In this document: positions 39,861-50,974 of the stretch, piece after piece | Layout of the letters: every line of letters begins with the position of its first letter | How positions within the stretch are numbered: position 1 is the stretch's first letter | Assembly (NCBI GenBank): GCA_030374805.1 | Contig: JARGSG010000001.1 | Location: forward strand, 62,001-126,000 | DNA from: Gracilaria gracilis | Taxonomy: Eukaryota > Rhodophyta > Florideophyceae > Gracilariales > Gracilariaceae | Direction of reading: 5' to 3' | Length of the DNA stretch: 64,000 nucleotides | Program-made: the position numbers and the translations under genes | Notes under the pieces: model-generated | The model's input: the letters and a program-made list of their open reading frames with translations, nothing else | What the model was told of the DNA's origin: nothing | The model's database searches: none

Positions 39861-41024
39861 TGCGGTAGTAGTTCGGGAGAGGGAATACACTTAGATAGAC
39901 GGCAGTTGCGTTCTCGCTAGTTCGATGAGTGAAGGTTGAAAATGATACCGGAGGTGGGTCTATTGAGGGCTAGACGACAGGCGATCGTTGCTGATGAGAG
40001 AAGAGCTGGTGTGGGCAGACGAGTGGCTTCTTCCGGTGCTGTCGCAGAACTTGGGCCTTATATATGCGCTTCTGGGAGCGGAATACGAGAAACGGAGAGC
40101 TGTGTTCCGGGGAGTTGAGGCCGACAAGCTGGTTGGTCACGTAACCCGTCCGTGCTATTGTTGTGCGTTCCACTGTGCGTGTAACGCGTGATGGGCGGGG
40201 GTGACCCACGTCAACAACGCTTCGTAAATGTCGCTCACATTTACAGAATAGATATAGTCAGAGTTTTTATTCATGCTGCCGTCCATGTATACCCTTGCAC
40301 CCTTGCACCCCCGGGGGCAGGAGTTCAGACGCTGTGGTCTGCCAACTACACAGATCATGTTGCTGTTTACTCTGCCTCGGTACAGTAGTACTGATCCTCT
40401 GAGACTTCGAATATCTCTGCGTTATAAAATCCTTCTGACATCATCACTTCACGCCCTCAACGTTTTTGATCGTCGTATGCACATTTCATGCTCCTTCCTA
40501 TACGTGTATCGCTTTGGCTCGCCCACAGGATCCATGTATTACCTGAACAACTTCTCATCTTCAGTTCAAGTCTCTCACGGTACTATATTAGAAAACAGTT
40601 TACAAGCTCCTTCACCACTTATTGTTAGTATTTGACGCGTAGACGTCAACAACACAAGGCGCGTTAAAACAACCAGTGACTCGCATTTGCATGATTACAT
40701 TTGGAACGATGCATGACGTGATCACTGAGTGCGCACTTCTAACTGTTTACGTGTCTGTTTTTTTGACAAGCGTAACGCAAACCAATTCCAACATGCTTGG
40801 AAACTGCTCATCTCCGTTTTGCAACCCGATCTCTAGAAGAGTTCATCATGGTTTCAGAGAGAGAAAAAGTATCGAGTCTCTGTCTTTGACCCGCTGCCGT
40901 AATCTAGACCCCCATGATGACAAATGCGCCAATCGCAAGATCTACTTCACCCAATCGGATATGCTTCATACGAAGATACATTTTGCCCCCTTTTCATTCT
41001 CTACAACCTATTTCGACGCCACAT
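39861..41024. other. Intergenic, no gene recognised
   Basis: No protein gene evident; open frames are short and lack family features. Confidence 0.4.
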
Positions 41025-41652
41025 ATGGACAACGGAATAGAAGGGAAGCAGAACTTGGTTGTTGTATCAATCAAGAGCACAAGAATCAATGCATCCTTCT
41101 TCCTGGCGGCATTTGATGGTGAGTCAAGAAATCTTGTCGCTCCCCTTCGAGAACTTTTATTGTAGCTAAGTTTCGAATGTATTCATAGCCTTTGTGAGTA
41201 AGCTCCTTACTCTCTCCTTGCTATTTCCAGTATCTTCCGCAGAGGTGAGCGACCAAATGGAGCTCCAACAATTGTCAAACAAGATTATTTGTCGTGACAA
41301 ACTGGCGTAAGCACAGTTTTATGTTGTACAAGTTAGCTGTTACGTTGAAGTACACTGGGCTGGCAGCAGAGAGTCGATCAATTTGCAAATACGCAAGGAG
41401 GATATCTGTTTCAATCATTGCAACTGGAACGGCTTTGAACGGTGAGTTGTACTTGCTCACCAAGGTCGCCAAATCACAATTCCAAACCGATACAGCTATA
41501 GAAACGGTTGCGGTTTCAACAATGCTGTATGAAATGGTTTCGTGGCGACCAGACGTACTTCTGTCCTTTTGTTGGTTCACATCAGTTGCTGTTTGCTGTT
41601 CTCGGCTTTCTGTGCAAAGCGTGGCTGGTACCCAAGGGCAAGTGCCCAGTAA
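41025..41652 (+). CDS. Possible four-exon gene for a tail-anchored protein
   Basis: A speculative model: exons 41025-41118, 41231-41306, 41370-41441 and 41553-41652, with donors GTGAGT, GTAAGC and GTGAGT and a TTTCCAG acceptor. It gives about 113 residues in one frame to a TAA. The product would be hydrophilic (contains VSDQMELQQLSNKIICRDKL) with one hydrophobic C-terminal segment (SVLLLVHISCCLLFSAFCAK). The introns would be 112, 63 and 111 nt, close to verified introns here. No family is recognised, and a chance combination is possible. Confidence 0.28.
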
Positions 41653-42471
41653 AGCCTTTCTTGCACTCCTCGTAGCTCCAAGTATTCACAATTGTGAGAA
41701 ACGTCGGCGTTCGAAACTGATAGAGTGGAATTGCGGCATCCTACCTACTATGTACAGTACTAGGAAAATGCTGTGGGTGACAGACGAAAAGGTATTTTTG
41801 GTTTCCAACGGTGAGGACACAACCTTGTTGCCCTCATCGATCTGATGGTTCTGCGCGCCTCCAGCGTTAACGCTACCCTCTCCCAAACCCTGGACATAAC
41901 AGAGAATGTGATAATTCCCAGTCTTCTGCTCGAGGGCCGAAGGCTGTGTGAAATCAGTTTCAATGTAGTCGTGCAAGACTATGTTGTATTTGCAACTTGT
42001 ACTCGAGACAAAAGCGGGAGAGAGAGGGGAAGCTTTGCTATGTTGTTGAGGTTTGAGGGTGTGTATGCCGCCTCCTCTCCTTGAGACCAACAACAAATAC
42101 TACATGTATTGAAGAAACGGCAAAGAAATCCAACGTTGCAATGTGAATGGCTCAAGGTGCAACAGTATATGGGTAATTGTTTGTTTCTGGAGTCGAGACG
42201 TGGCCAAATTGGTCAAGGCTTGACACTCTAGGGTGGCCGCGACCAAGAAGTGCGGCATCAAATGTCACAAAAGCGAGGAAAGGGTGACACCTGAGTTGAC
42301 GCTCTCATCAACATGCGGCGCGAGGCCGAAAGTTTGCAGGGAACACATCTTGAAAGAAGTAAGGCGCGTACTCGTTGCTTTTATAAATCGAAACAGTTAT
42401 GGGCTGGAGATGGCATGTAGATTCTGCTAGTTGGCAACGAATACCTTCTGAATTTACGTGCGCGTTTCATA

Positions 42472-42474
<3 letters not shown>

Positions 42475-42513
<39 letters not shown>
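42475..42513. repeat. (GA)n microsatellite, about 19 copies
   Basis: Uninterrupted GA dinucleotides followed by GTACTCTCTCGAGAAAGAG. Confidence 0.95.
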
Positions 42514-42516
<3 letters not shown>

Positions 42517-43222
42517 TCTCTCGAGAAAGAGAAGGTGCCATGCCGCATGATCGCGACCGACATGTAAGTAGCGCGGCTATAAAATGGCCGCCATATTGGC
42601 AAATTTGAAGTTCGGTAATTATTATTGTCGTTTTTCGTCTTTGAACAATGAGAGAGCAGCCTCGTTTCTGGCAATCAATTGTTCCCATAACAGCATATTA
42701 TGCTCTTGTACTTTCCCTGTAACAAGTGTTCAGCCTACACGCGGTGTATCTACTGTACTGTAGATACAAGGGTATGAGACACAGCCCTCCGAGGGCAAAG
42801 AGGGCCAGCCCTCTTGCAAGGACAGCGTTCCCGCTGGACTCATTGATCTGCACACTAAAGTACCCAAGGTATATACACGCAAGCTGCGAGCTGCTTCCAA
42901 CGCCATCGTTGTGCGGCATAAAAAGTTGGAAGGGCATGGTTGACACACAAGTTAAGAACCGTTCCGCATACATATCGACGCAGTTTTTGCTATAAGTTAC
43001 AGAGGTATGAAGTCTTCGTTGCGGCTCGTCTCTGTACCAATATGTTCGCATTGCTTCTGTAAACAAGTCCTCATAGTCACACATACAGAGCGTGTTCATT
43101 GACAAATTTGCGCTGAAACACGCAGGCTAGTTACTCTAGAAAAGTTACTAGATATGAAATGTACAGCAAGAGCGATATCTACACGTAGATTCCAGAGGCG
43201 GGAGTTATTGCTCCCCCCTCCT

Positions 43223-43263
43223 CCTTCTCTCTCTCTCACGTTCTCTCGTTCTCTCGTTCTCTC
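43223..43263. repeat. CT-rich repeat with three 8-bp units
   Basis: A (CT)n tract leads into tandem copies of TTCTCTCG. Confidence 0.85.
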
Positions 43264-43505
43264 CGCACCAAGCAGTTGAACGCTTGTGATCCTGTACGTC
43301 ACACATGTGTTGATTGTTTATTACATGACGAGCACAGAGCACATGTCTCACTTGAACACACTCCAGTCACAAGCCAAACACAGCTCAACTCCCCTCGAGT
43401 TCAAGAAGGTGTAAGCAGGAACGTCTTGACGACTTCTTCGCAACGCATTTCTGTATCGCCAGAGGTAAGACAAGTGCAGTAAATATCGACGTTCGTTGCT
43501 AGAGA

Positions 43506-44642
43506 CTATGAGCTTTCAGGAACACTTGTACCTTTTGAGCTCACGTTGGTCACTTTTTTCCATGTGCCATCCATTTCTTCCTTCCAAAGAGTAACTTGGT
43601 CGTCACCACATGCCACACCAAGCACACTGCCGGTGGGACTCCAGCTTACAGACCATACAGGTGCGGAGAACGGATCCAGCTCCGTAGAGGTCCATTCGGA
43701 AATACCGTCCCCCTCAACTTCTTGGCTCCACAAAATAACCTTCTTGTCCTGCCCAGCGCTTGCGATAACTGATCTTGGCAGTCCAACATTGGGGGCCCAA
43801 GCCACGCATCGAACCATATCACGGTGTGACTTGAGGGGTTTCCCTTCTAAAACCCAGTTGTTGGAGTCATTGTCAAACTTCCATACCTTGACCATTTGAT
43901 CGCATCCGCCGGTGACAATTCGCATTGGTGGCGGCGCAGCACGCTCCGGCATCCAAAGACCACCCGGCGCAACTGCGGGTGCCCAAGAAACCGAATTTGC
44001 GCCCAGAGGATGTGTGTGCGCATGACCGCCAACGGATTCACTTACGCGACGTTCATCCCAGGTTCCATCCTGCAGACGGGTGCAGATAGAAACAAAGCCA
44101 TCCGAGCTGGCACACGCAAAGATCAAACCGTATTCACACGGTGCAAATGCGACGGAGTTGACAGAAGAAGCGTGCCAAGAATACTCGTAGTACTGTCGCC
44201 ACATGCTGGGAGTATCTTCTATCCAGACGATTACTCGGCCATCGTGTGATGCCGATGCAAGAAGAGGTCTTCCGTGACGAGTAGGATGTGCCCAGGCTAC
44301 TTGCCATACTGGACCGTCATGCCCTTCTAATGTGGCCTCATGACGATGGGAACCGTTTTTATCAACCTGGAAAATCTTGATGGTTCGGTCTGATGAGCAG
44401 GTTGCTAAACGACGGCCGTAGAAATCGAGCTGCGCGTCGTGGATCATGTCTGCGTGGGAGGTTTCGACGACGGATTTTGGCGGTGTCTGCAAGCAGTTGT
44501 TAGTACAAGGCGGACGGGGATGCGAGCTGGAGACAAGAAATGGTCAACTCACCGTTTGCTGAGTGACTGGCGCAGAAACAGCACCCACGGGAGGAGGGGC
44601 AGCCATTGACGTCGGCGGCATCATGGGCGGTGGCATAGCCAT
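43506..44642 (-). CDS. SEC13: SEC13, COPII coat and nuclear-pore WD40 protein
   Basis: Two exons, 44642-44553 and 44486-43506, with a 66-nt intron, give 356 residues. Sec13 is a six-bladed propeller that pairs with Sec31 in the COPII cage and with Nup145C/Nup96 in the nuclear pore. Signatures: HADMIHDAQLDFYGRRLATCSSD at the start of the propeller, LEGHDGPVWQVAWAHP, SWHASSVNSVAFAP, GCDQMVKVW, HRDMVRCVAWAPN, and the last blade APVWSVSWSPTGSVLGVACGDDQVTLWKE. Exon 1 adds a Met/Pro/Ala-rich leader of 30 residues not found in the yeast protein. It is divergent from the BT1 gene. Confidence 0.93.
44487..44552 (-). other. Intron of SEC13 (66 nt)
   Basis: Donor GTGAGT and acceptor TTGCAG; phase 0 between codons for Thr and Thr. 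The exon 2 frame has no ATG before the conserved domain, so exon 1 is needed for a start. Confidence 0.85.
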
Positions 44643-45310
44643 GGCTGGCGAGCGACGGCAGACGCGGTGTGAACGTCGTGGAGCGCGAACTTGGGAGATT
44701 CGATTGGCGAGGAAGAGCTGAAGAGAGTGAGGCTACGGGAGGAGAGGTAGACGGCGTAGTTTGACGGCGAAGTTTAACGCGCAGCGACGGAGTTTGAACG
44801 GAGCGAAATGGCGGTTGACGGTGACCATCGCCCGCATGTGTTTGGTGACACAAAGATGATTGCTCGCTGCCAGGCTGCGCCAGCGAGTCGCTGGCGAATG
44901 TCATGTTTTCCGTTTTGTGTGCAACGGCCGCGTGAGAAGGGCATGCAAATCGTGCGCCGCGCCATTCCGATCGTGGACACGTGCGCTGCGCGCAGAGGAA
45001 CTCGCAACTTGCAAGTGGTCGGCGAAGAAGGGAGCAACGCGACACGCCGTTTCTCAGCGCTGAAACGCGCGCAGGAAGCGTTGTAAAAGTCATTCGCGCT
45101 CACAGACATGCAGTCCGTTCCCCGCCCCGCCCCCGTCGCCGTCACGTATCGTCGCAGTCGAGTGCCACCGTCGTCAGAGAATCGCTTGCTGCCGTCTTCC
45201 AGCCAGCAAGGCAGGAGTCCACTCTCCGCCCCGCACCCGCCTGTCTTGTTGTTGAGAGTGCAGCGCTCGCCGCAGAGCGCGTGCTCTGATCTACTGCGGT
45301 CAGCGTCACC
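44643..45310. promoter_or_regulatory. Divergent promoter region, SEC13 / BT1 transporter
   Basis: A GC-rich 668-bp spacer. Frames here (e.g. 44808-45086, 45108-45404) are compositional and overlap the expected leaders. Confidence 0.45.
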
Positions 45311-47216
45311 ATGTTTACCTCCACGCGCCAATTTGCCAGATCCATCGTGCACAACTTCGGCTGGCACTTTGCGTTATTACTCGTATCCGTGTATATCGGC
45401 TTGAAGGGGTTTATATAGTGAGTAGCAATGCGCCAACTTTATAGCTTCAAACACGTCATCAGAAAGAGTGCGCTAACGTCGCCACTTCTGAGTCTCGCCA
45501 TGCAGCCAGCTTGCGGTTAATGCCGAGCTTCCGTTCTACAAATCGCTTGGAGTTACAGGTGATAAGTATCAGTCATTCGGCACCGTCGCCAAGACACCAT
45601 GGGCGCTCAAGGCCGCCATCGGACTTATATCTGACACGCTTCCTCTTTTTGGTTATCATAAGCGTTCATACATTGTGCTCGTTTCAATTGCTGGTACCAT
45701 AGCCTTTTCTGTTTTGGGTGCCGTCCAGCTCACTCATGTTCTTGCGCCCATTGCCGCCTTTCTTCTTCTTCTGGGAAATCTACAGCTAGCTGCTGTAGAT
45801 TTGCTCTGTGAAGGAAAATATGCAGAGATGATGGTTGCCAAGCCGGAGAGCGGCAGTAGCCTTGTATCATATGTCTGGGGTTTGTATATGATAGGGTCTT
45901 TCTTCGGATCTCTCATTGCTGGGCCGATGGCCGATCATTTCAACCCGCGCTTCATTTGGCTCATATGCGTACCGCTCGCAGTTCAAGTTATATTCCCTGT
46001 ATTAGCCGGGTGGCTCCCAGAAGAGCGATTACCCCCCGAACAACGCCACCTCAGAATAGACAAGATTCGCCAGCATCCTGACCTATTTAAGTTATCTGTT
46101 GCAATGACTCTAGGTGCACTGGCGGTCGGGGTATCCGCTCTTCTTAGCAGTGGATATGTTCAATCTGTTGTGTCCACTACAACTGCGACAATGCTTTGCG
46201 TTCTGGGGTTAATGTGGCTACCTCGTATGCTTGGTCGAGCCAATTTGTATATGTTTCTCAGTAGCTTGTTGTACGTGTCCTTGCCCGGTGCACTTGATTA
46301 TTGGTTCACAGGCTCAGAAGAGTGTGTACCCGGTGGACCCCACTTCTCCTTCACTTACTACGTGACTTACGCTTCGTTAGTTGGAAGCATCGCCGGTGCA
46401 GTTGGAGTCGCTGCGTTTCAACGTTTCCTCAGCAAAGGTAGTTTTCGCACGGCCTTCTGGACTACATGTCTTGTGAAGCTAGCTGCTTCCGCTTTTGACA
46501 TTGCAATCGTCAAACGATATAATATTTCAGCGGGAATCCCAGACAAGATGGCTTTTCTTCTGGGCGACGCAATCATTTTTCAAGTCGCGTCAACATTGGA
46601 TTTTATGCCCGCAGTGGTACTAACTTCAAAGGTTTGTCCCAAGGGTATGGAAGCTAGTGTCTATGCATTGCTTGCCTCGTATCAGAACTTAGGAAGCAAT
46701 GTCTCCCGAACGCTTGGAGTCGCGCTTATCGACAGACTCAATATCAAGACTACTTCGCCATGTGATTTTACAAATCTGCCTTTGGCCATAGTTATTGCTC
46801 ATGTTCTGCTTCCACTTCTAGTATTTCCACTCGTATTCGTTTTGATCCCGAACGCCAAAATGACAGATGACTTAATCGAGAACGGGGACGAAGAGGGTGG
46901 CACGCTATTTGTTCGGGTGCCATCTGAAGACGACATGGAAGAATTTGAACCAGAAGACAAAGCATCAGCAAAAACAACATCGATTCCAACTCAGCAGAGC
47001 GCACCTCGAGCTTCAACGATCTCAGTTGAAACTAATCCTACACGAAATCATAAGGATGAGTCTCTTGCTTTCAGCACGGGTGACGATTCATTGGCGTCAA
47101 TCACTCCAGGAACATATCAACAATCAGGAATGCCATCGTCATCGCAGGGGCTGGGCTTTCCGTCCAGTCATGTTGACGAAAGAGGAGACGAGATCATATC
47201 CGAAAGAAAACAATAG
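45311..47216 (+). CDS. Folate-biopterin transporter (BT1/FBT) family protein
   Basis: Two exons, 45311-45417 and 45506-47216, with an 88-nt intron, give 605 residues. The intron falls in the conserved first stretch. Splicing yields GLKGFIYQLAVNAELPFYK, then TPWALKAAIGLISDTLPLFGYHKRSYIV. The latter is the hallmark of this MFS-related family, which moves folates or pterins (plastid members in plants) or other solutes. About 12 membrane segments are visible to residue about 480, e.g. the helix around SYVWGLYMIGSFFGSLIAGP. A polar Ser/Thr/Glu tail of about 115 residues follows. No clear transit peptide is seen, so the membrane and the substrate are open. Confidence 0.88.
45418..45505 (+). other. 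Intron of the BT1-family gene (88 nt)
   Basis: Donor GTGAGT, acceptor ATGCAG. It splits the Tyr codon of GFIY. The unspliced frame hits a stop at the donor (TAG). Confidence 0.88.
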
Positions 47217-47371
47217 AGAACTAAGACCGTACAGTTTTGTGGAGTTTGTGGTTCAACCCAAAGTTTCTGAGCCCCGAACTTGTGTTTCATTCCGCGACTT
47301 TGCCAGCGTGGCTTGGTTTCGATTAAAGGACGCTTTAGAATTACACATTAAGACGGATCACTAGCGCTCCC

Positions 47372-48493
47372 TTACTCCTTCACAGAACCTTGTTCGAAGA
47401 AGCTGCTTTTTGCGACTTCAAGGAGGTGGCCACTCAACGCACGCGGCTGGCATTCGCTGACTTGCCAAGGGATCGGGCACGCGCTGATAGTTACAGAGTC
47501 CCACAAGACGCCACACGAAGAGAGATTCCTGAGGGAATCCAGCTCCCTTGAATGAGACCTAATTGTATCGAAGAAGCACGAAAACTGTAATACTTGCAAG
47601 ATTCTCAGGGCTGACGTCTCGGCATCCCACGCAAGATGAGAGACAGACAAGCGAAGGATTGCACCTATAATTCCCGCTTCGCTTTGGTACAGGTTCGTGG
47701 CTACTATGCCAGGGTGTATAACAATACACGGTTTTGTTGAGCGCGATCCCCAATCAATCATATGCACCAAGCTGAGCAACTTTGAGAAGGGATATGCTGC
47801 ATAAGGCGATTTGGCGGCGTTTAGAATGCAACATTGTTCGAGTCTTGGGGACACTCTCTGGGATGACGAACCGATACATATCACGCCGCTCAGCACCCCG
47901 CTGATGATTTCAATGAAAGCCACTGGTAAGAATGTGTTCACCAGAAGGGTCTGTTCAATTGGGTTCGAAGAGTTCCTTTCGGATGGATTATAGACAGCTG
48001 CGCAGTGTACAAAAATCACCTCGCGATTCGATGATAGGTTTCTTAATCCAGCGACAACTTTGTTCGCAGTTGCCAAAGTACTCTGAGCTGAAGAGAAATC
48101 AACTGTTAACATAGTACATTTGCGGTTGAAGACAGGTCGGGGGTTATGCCCAAGGGCTATTACATGCGCCGAGGTGGCAAGGAAATGGCGCATTAGTTCA
48201 CTCCCAATGCCCGACGTAACGCCGCTTATTACAATGATCGGTTTGCGCAAATCAATTTCATGAAGCAGCTGATCGATGCGGTTGTGATCGATCTGAGTTG
48301 TGAACAGCCATTGACGTAGCAACTCATATATGCCAATGACATACAAAAAGACGAAGTCAATGAACAATCGGTATCCTGATGCTCGCGGCGGAACTGTAGA
48401 ATTGCATTTTGAACATCGAAGCTTGTGTTCAACCTTGGCGTGGCACCTCGAAATTGTTGTCTGTGATGTAGGAGTGCAGAGCAGAGATTTCAT
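47372..48493 (-). CDS. Membrane-anchored short-chain dehydrogenase/reductase
   Basis: A 373-residue SDR. A hydrophobic segment (YRLFIDFVFLYVIGIYELL) precedes the Rossmann domain. SGVTSGIG is the cofactor loop, HCAA stands where NNAG is usual, a Ser lies in CIGSSSQR, and the catalytic Tyr-x3-Lys is in AAYPFSK. HPGIVATNLYQ follows the active site, as in retinol-dehydrogenase/protochlorophyllide-reductase-like SDRs. The substrate is unknown. Asn-Asn to His-Cys in the NNAG motif is a notable departure. The tail beyond about residue 300 is not conserved. It is convergent with the BT1 gene, 155 bp apart. Confidence 0.78.
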   Translation of the reverse strand: MKSLLCTPTSQTTISRCHAKVEHKLRCSKCNSTVPPRASGYRLFIDFVFLYVIGIYELLRQWLFTTQIDHNRIDQLLHEIDLRKPIIVISGVTSGIGSELMRHFLATSAHVIALGHNPRPVFNRKCTMLTVDFSSAQSTLATANKVVAGLRNLSSNREVIFVHCAAVYNPSERNSSNPIEQTLLVNTFLPVAFIEIISGVLSGVICIGSSSQRVSPRLEQCCILNAAKSPYAAYPFSKLLSLVHMIDWGSRSTKPCIVIHPGIVATNLYQSEAGIIGAILRLSVSHLAWDAETSALRILQVLQFSCFFDTIRSHSRELDSLRNLSSCGVLWDSVTISACPIPWQVSECQPRALSGHLLEVAKSSFFEQGSVKE

Positions 48494-49188
48494 CGTGATT
48501 GCAGGTGGGACTCAGAAGGGAAGAACTGAGGATGAAATCCGAAAGCACCTTTGTAGTCTTGGGAAAAGGTCAGTGGAAAGAAGCTTGCAGCAATATCGAT
48601 GTATCGCATGAAATCGCAGGAGTTTCGGCAGTAATAGGATACATTGGTCCCGAGATATCATTCTTGCGGACCGTCGTGTCGTTGGATCATCTTTTTTCGC
48701 TCTGACAATAACACTCATACCTTCGCTGACCAGTGCGCTTGCATCAGAAAACGGCTTAGCATCATTTGGTGAGGTCGCGATTCTAGAAAAGCGATTGAGT
48801 GAAAACGTGGTCTTGGCCCGCAACAATTTAGGTAGTAAGCCATCATTCATGTGACGCATTACACACACTTGGACCCTGGCTATAGCTTTCCGAGCATGAT
48901 CCTCAAAAACCTAAATGCAAGTCGTTTCATTTTCAGAGTTGCCCGCTTACCTCTGCAGCGAGATCATGTTAGGCATGCAAAAGAACGTAATCCTCCCTAT
49001 GAAGTCTACCAACGGTACCACCAATAGATAAATATTCACTTCACACGATTGCTTCGAGCCGTTTTGGTTTTTGACCAAAGTAAACATACATCCCTGTTTT
49101 CTGGGTGCGAAGCTATTTAACATTATTCTTTCACTCACCTGCTTCCCAGGAAAGTTTGGGGGAGCTCTGGAACCATTCAGCGGCAACC
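48494..49188. promoter_or_regulatory. Divergent spacer, SDR / CCB4
   Basis: Holds TACCAACGGTA at 49007-49017, about 170 bp upstream of the CCB4 start. The minus-strand frame at 48512-48868 is not convincingly coding. Confidence 0.45.
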
Positions 49189-50044
49189 ATGAGATTGAGA
49201 AAGAAAACATCGTTTATCTGCGGCACATTACTTAAGCCCATCAGCTGTCCCAAAAGAGCTCATGTCGAGTCACGGCGAGGTGTGGTGAGGATGGGAGCCA
49301 ACGTCGGCCGCATTTCCTTAATAACAGGTGGTTGCCTTTTGACAGGATTGCTCGGCAATCGGTTACTCTTGACGCCATTAGATGGACTCACAGCCACGCA
49401 ATCGCGAGCTGATCTTCTCGGGGTAGCAACGAGTGCTATGCTGATTCTGTACGGACTAGCAAGAACAGAGATTTCTGAAAAACGAGCGCGAGTGGAGATG
49501 GGTGGGGTGGACGTTTCAACAGGCTTTGATGGGTTGCGGGGAGTGAGTGTGGAGCGCGGATCTCGAGCTCTTCTTGACGGTGTTCAGGGCGTCAGAAGTG
49601 TAGCTGTTGTGGTTGGCGGTGAGGGGAGATACTTTATGGGCAAGTTCAGAGATGAAAAGCCGGTTCTTGCCGTCAAGAAGGAGGGGGTCATTTCGAAGGC
49701 ATTAAACTCCGGAAATCGTGCATACTTGGCTGATATGAAGGTCGTTCCCGTACGAGAGACTGAATTTGGATTCCTTCCAAAAGAGTGTCAGGTACGTGAG
49801 GAAGCCTAGTTTTAATTGCATGTATTGCGATCTGATGATGCTTAACAGCTGGTGAGATTTACTAACCTTACTATTGCAATAGTCTGTGCTTGTGCAGCCT
49901 GTAAACGAAGATGTCTGTGTCATTGTCGCAGCAGATCGTCCTAGGCCATTTACAGGACAAGACTTTGGGTGGACTCAGGCCATATGCGATCGAATTGGAG
50001 CTTCATTGATGGGTCATAGCAAAGAAACCATAAAGGGTGTTTAG
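49189..50044 (+). CDS. CCB4: CCB4-like cofactor assembly factor for cytochrome b6f
   Basis: Two exons, 49189-49791 and 49883-50044, with a 91-nt intron, give 254 residues. CCB proteins attach heme ci covalently to cytochrome b6 on the stromal side of thylakoids. Seen: a plastid leader-like N terminus (MRLRKKTSFICGTLLKPIS), a two-helix membrane hairpin (LITGGCLLTGLLGNRLLL and LLGVATSAMLILYGLA) flanking the conserved ATQSRADLL, then a soluble GAF-like domain with NRAYLADMKVVP, EFGFLPKECQSVLVQPV and DFGWTQAICDRIG. The order and motifs fit CCB4 better than CCB2 (inference from memory of the family). The second exon is needed for the conserved end. Confidence 0.85.
49792..49882 (+). other. Intron of the CCB4-like gene (91 nt)
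   Basis: Donor GTACGTGAGG, acceptor GCAATAG, phase 0. Reading through would stop six codons later. Confidence 0.85.
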
Positions 50045-50974
50045 ACAGTTATGACTTTTTCGTCTATTCCCGAGTTGTCACTTCACTCACGTAATCGCCA
50101 AAAGAAAGTTCTGCAGAGTTGAATCAGAAGAACATGTGTTTCATAGTGGTGCATGGCGTGAGAACCAGGGAATCTTTGCAACAACGGTACATACATCAAC
50201 GGTACATGCATCAACATCAGTTCAGAAGAGTTCGTACGCAAAGAGTCGCTCCTGGGAAGCATGCTGTGCCATGTGAATGTTATATGAGGGGACGTAACAT
50301 GCACTACTCTTGATTTGTGCTAGTTTTTTTTCTTGCACAATGTGGCTTTCATGTGTCATAAACTTTTGTACTACTCGTTTGTTCTGTATCTGAAAATGAA
50401 GTGAACTTCATTCATTAGAACATTGCCTTGTACCGTATCTGATACAGTTTGGAAATCGCGGCTCTACGAGCAGAAAAAGAGGACAGATGAAGACGGGACA
50501 CATGTGGTAAAATTTCCTTTGCCTGCTGAGAAGAGCTATCGTCGACTCGCTCGAGCGTGATTTACTCAACAGATGGGATCACCGACAACAGCAGAGATCT
50601 CCAGGAAAGTTAGTTGTGGATGAGTGTTGCACTAGCTACTAGATCACAAAAAAAACAATGTACTGCTTCCTCTTGTAATCGACTTGAGATTGGAATTGCG
50701 AAGGGATTGTTGAAAGAGTCACAGGCTGCGTACAACTCAATGACTTCAAGGGCAAACTTGAGGGCAAACCAGCGATAACAAACGGAAATCTGACAAGAAT
50801 GGCGCAATGAAGAGAACGAAATCGTAAGAAAACAAAAGGGTTTCCAGGGTCATTATGCAGCCGAACGCTTTCCGTCATCAAAAACATATCGTAGACATCC
50901 ATAATAAATCAAAAGGTTCAAAAACACCGAGGACATACCCAGGACAGACTTGACAAGATACAAGACATTTCTGG
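50045..50974. other. Intergenic, no gene recognised
   Basis: Direct repeats of ATCAACGGTACAT type at about 50184-50213 belong to the dispersed motif family. No protein gene. Confidence 0.45.

Larger units (their letters stand above)
41653..43505. other. Intergenic with microsatellites
   Basis: Two long simple repeats are listed separately. Frames on both strands at 41686-42096 remain unexplained (the plus-strand one contains NVIIPSLLLEGRRLCEI) but have no family features. Confidence 0.4.

Noticed and set aside
45108-45404. Plus-strand Arg/Ser/Pro-rich frame
   Set aside because: It overlaps the first exon of the BT1-family gene in another frame and looks compositional.
48512-48868. Minus-strand frame upstream of the SDR gene
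   Set aside because: It has no family features and lies in the probable SDR leader and promoter.
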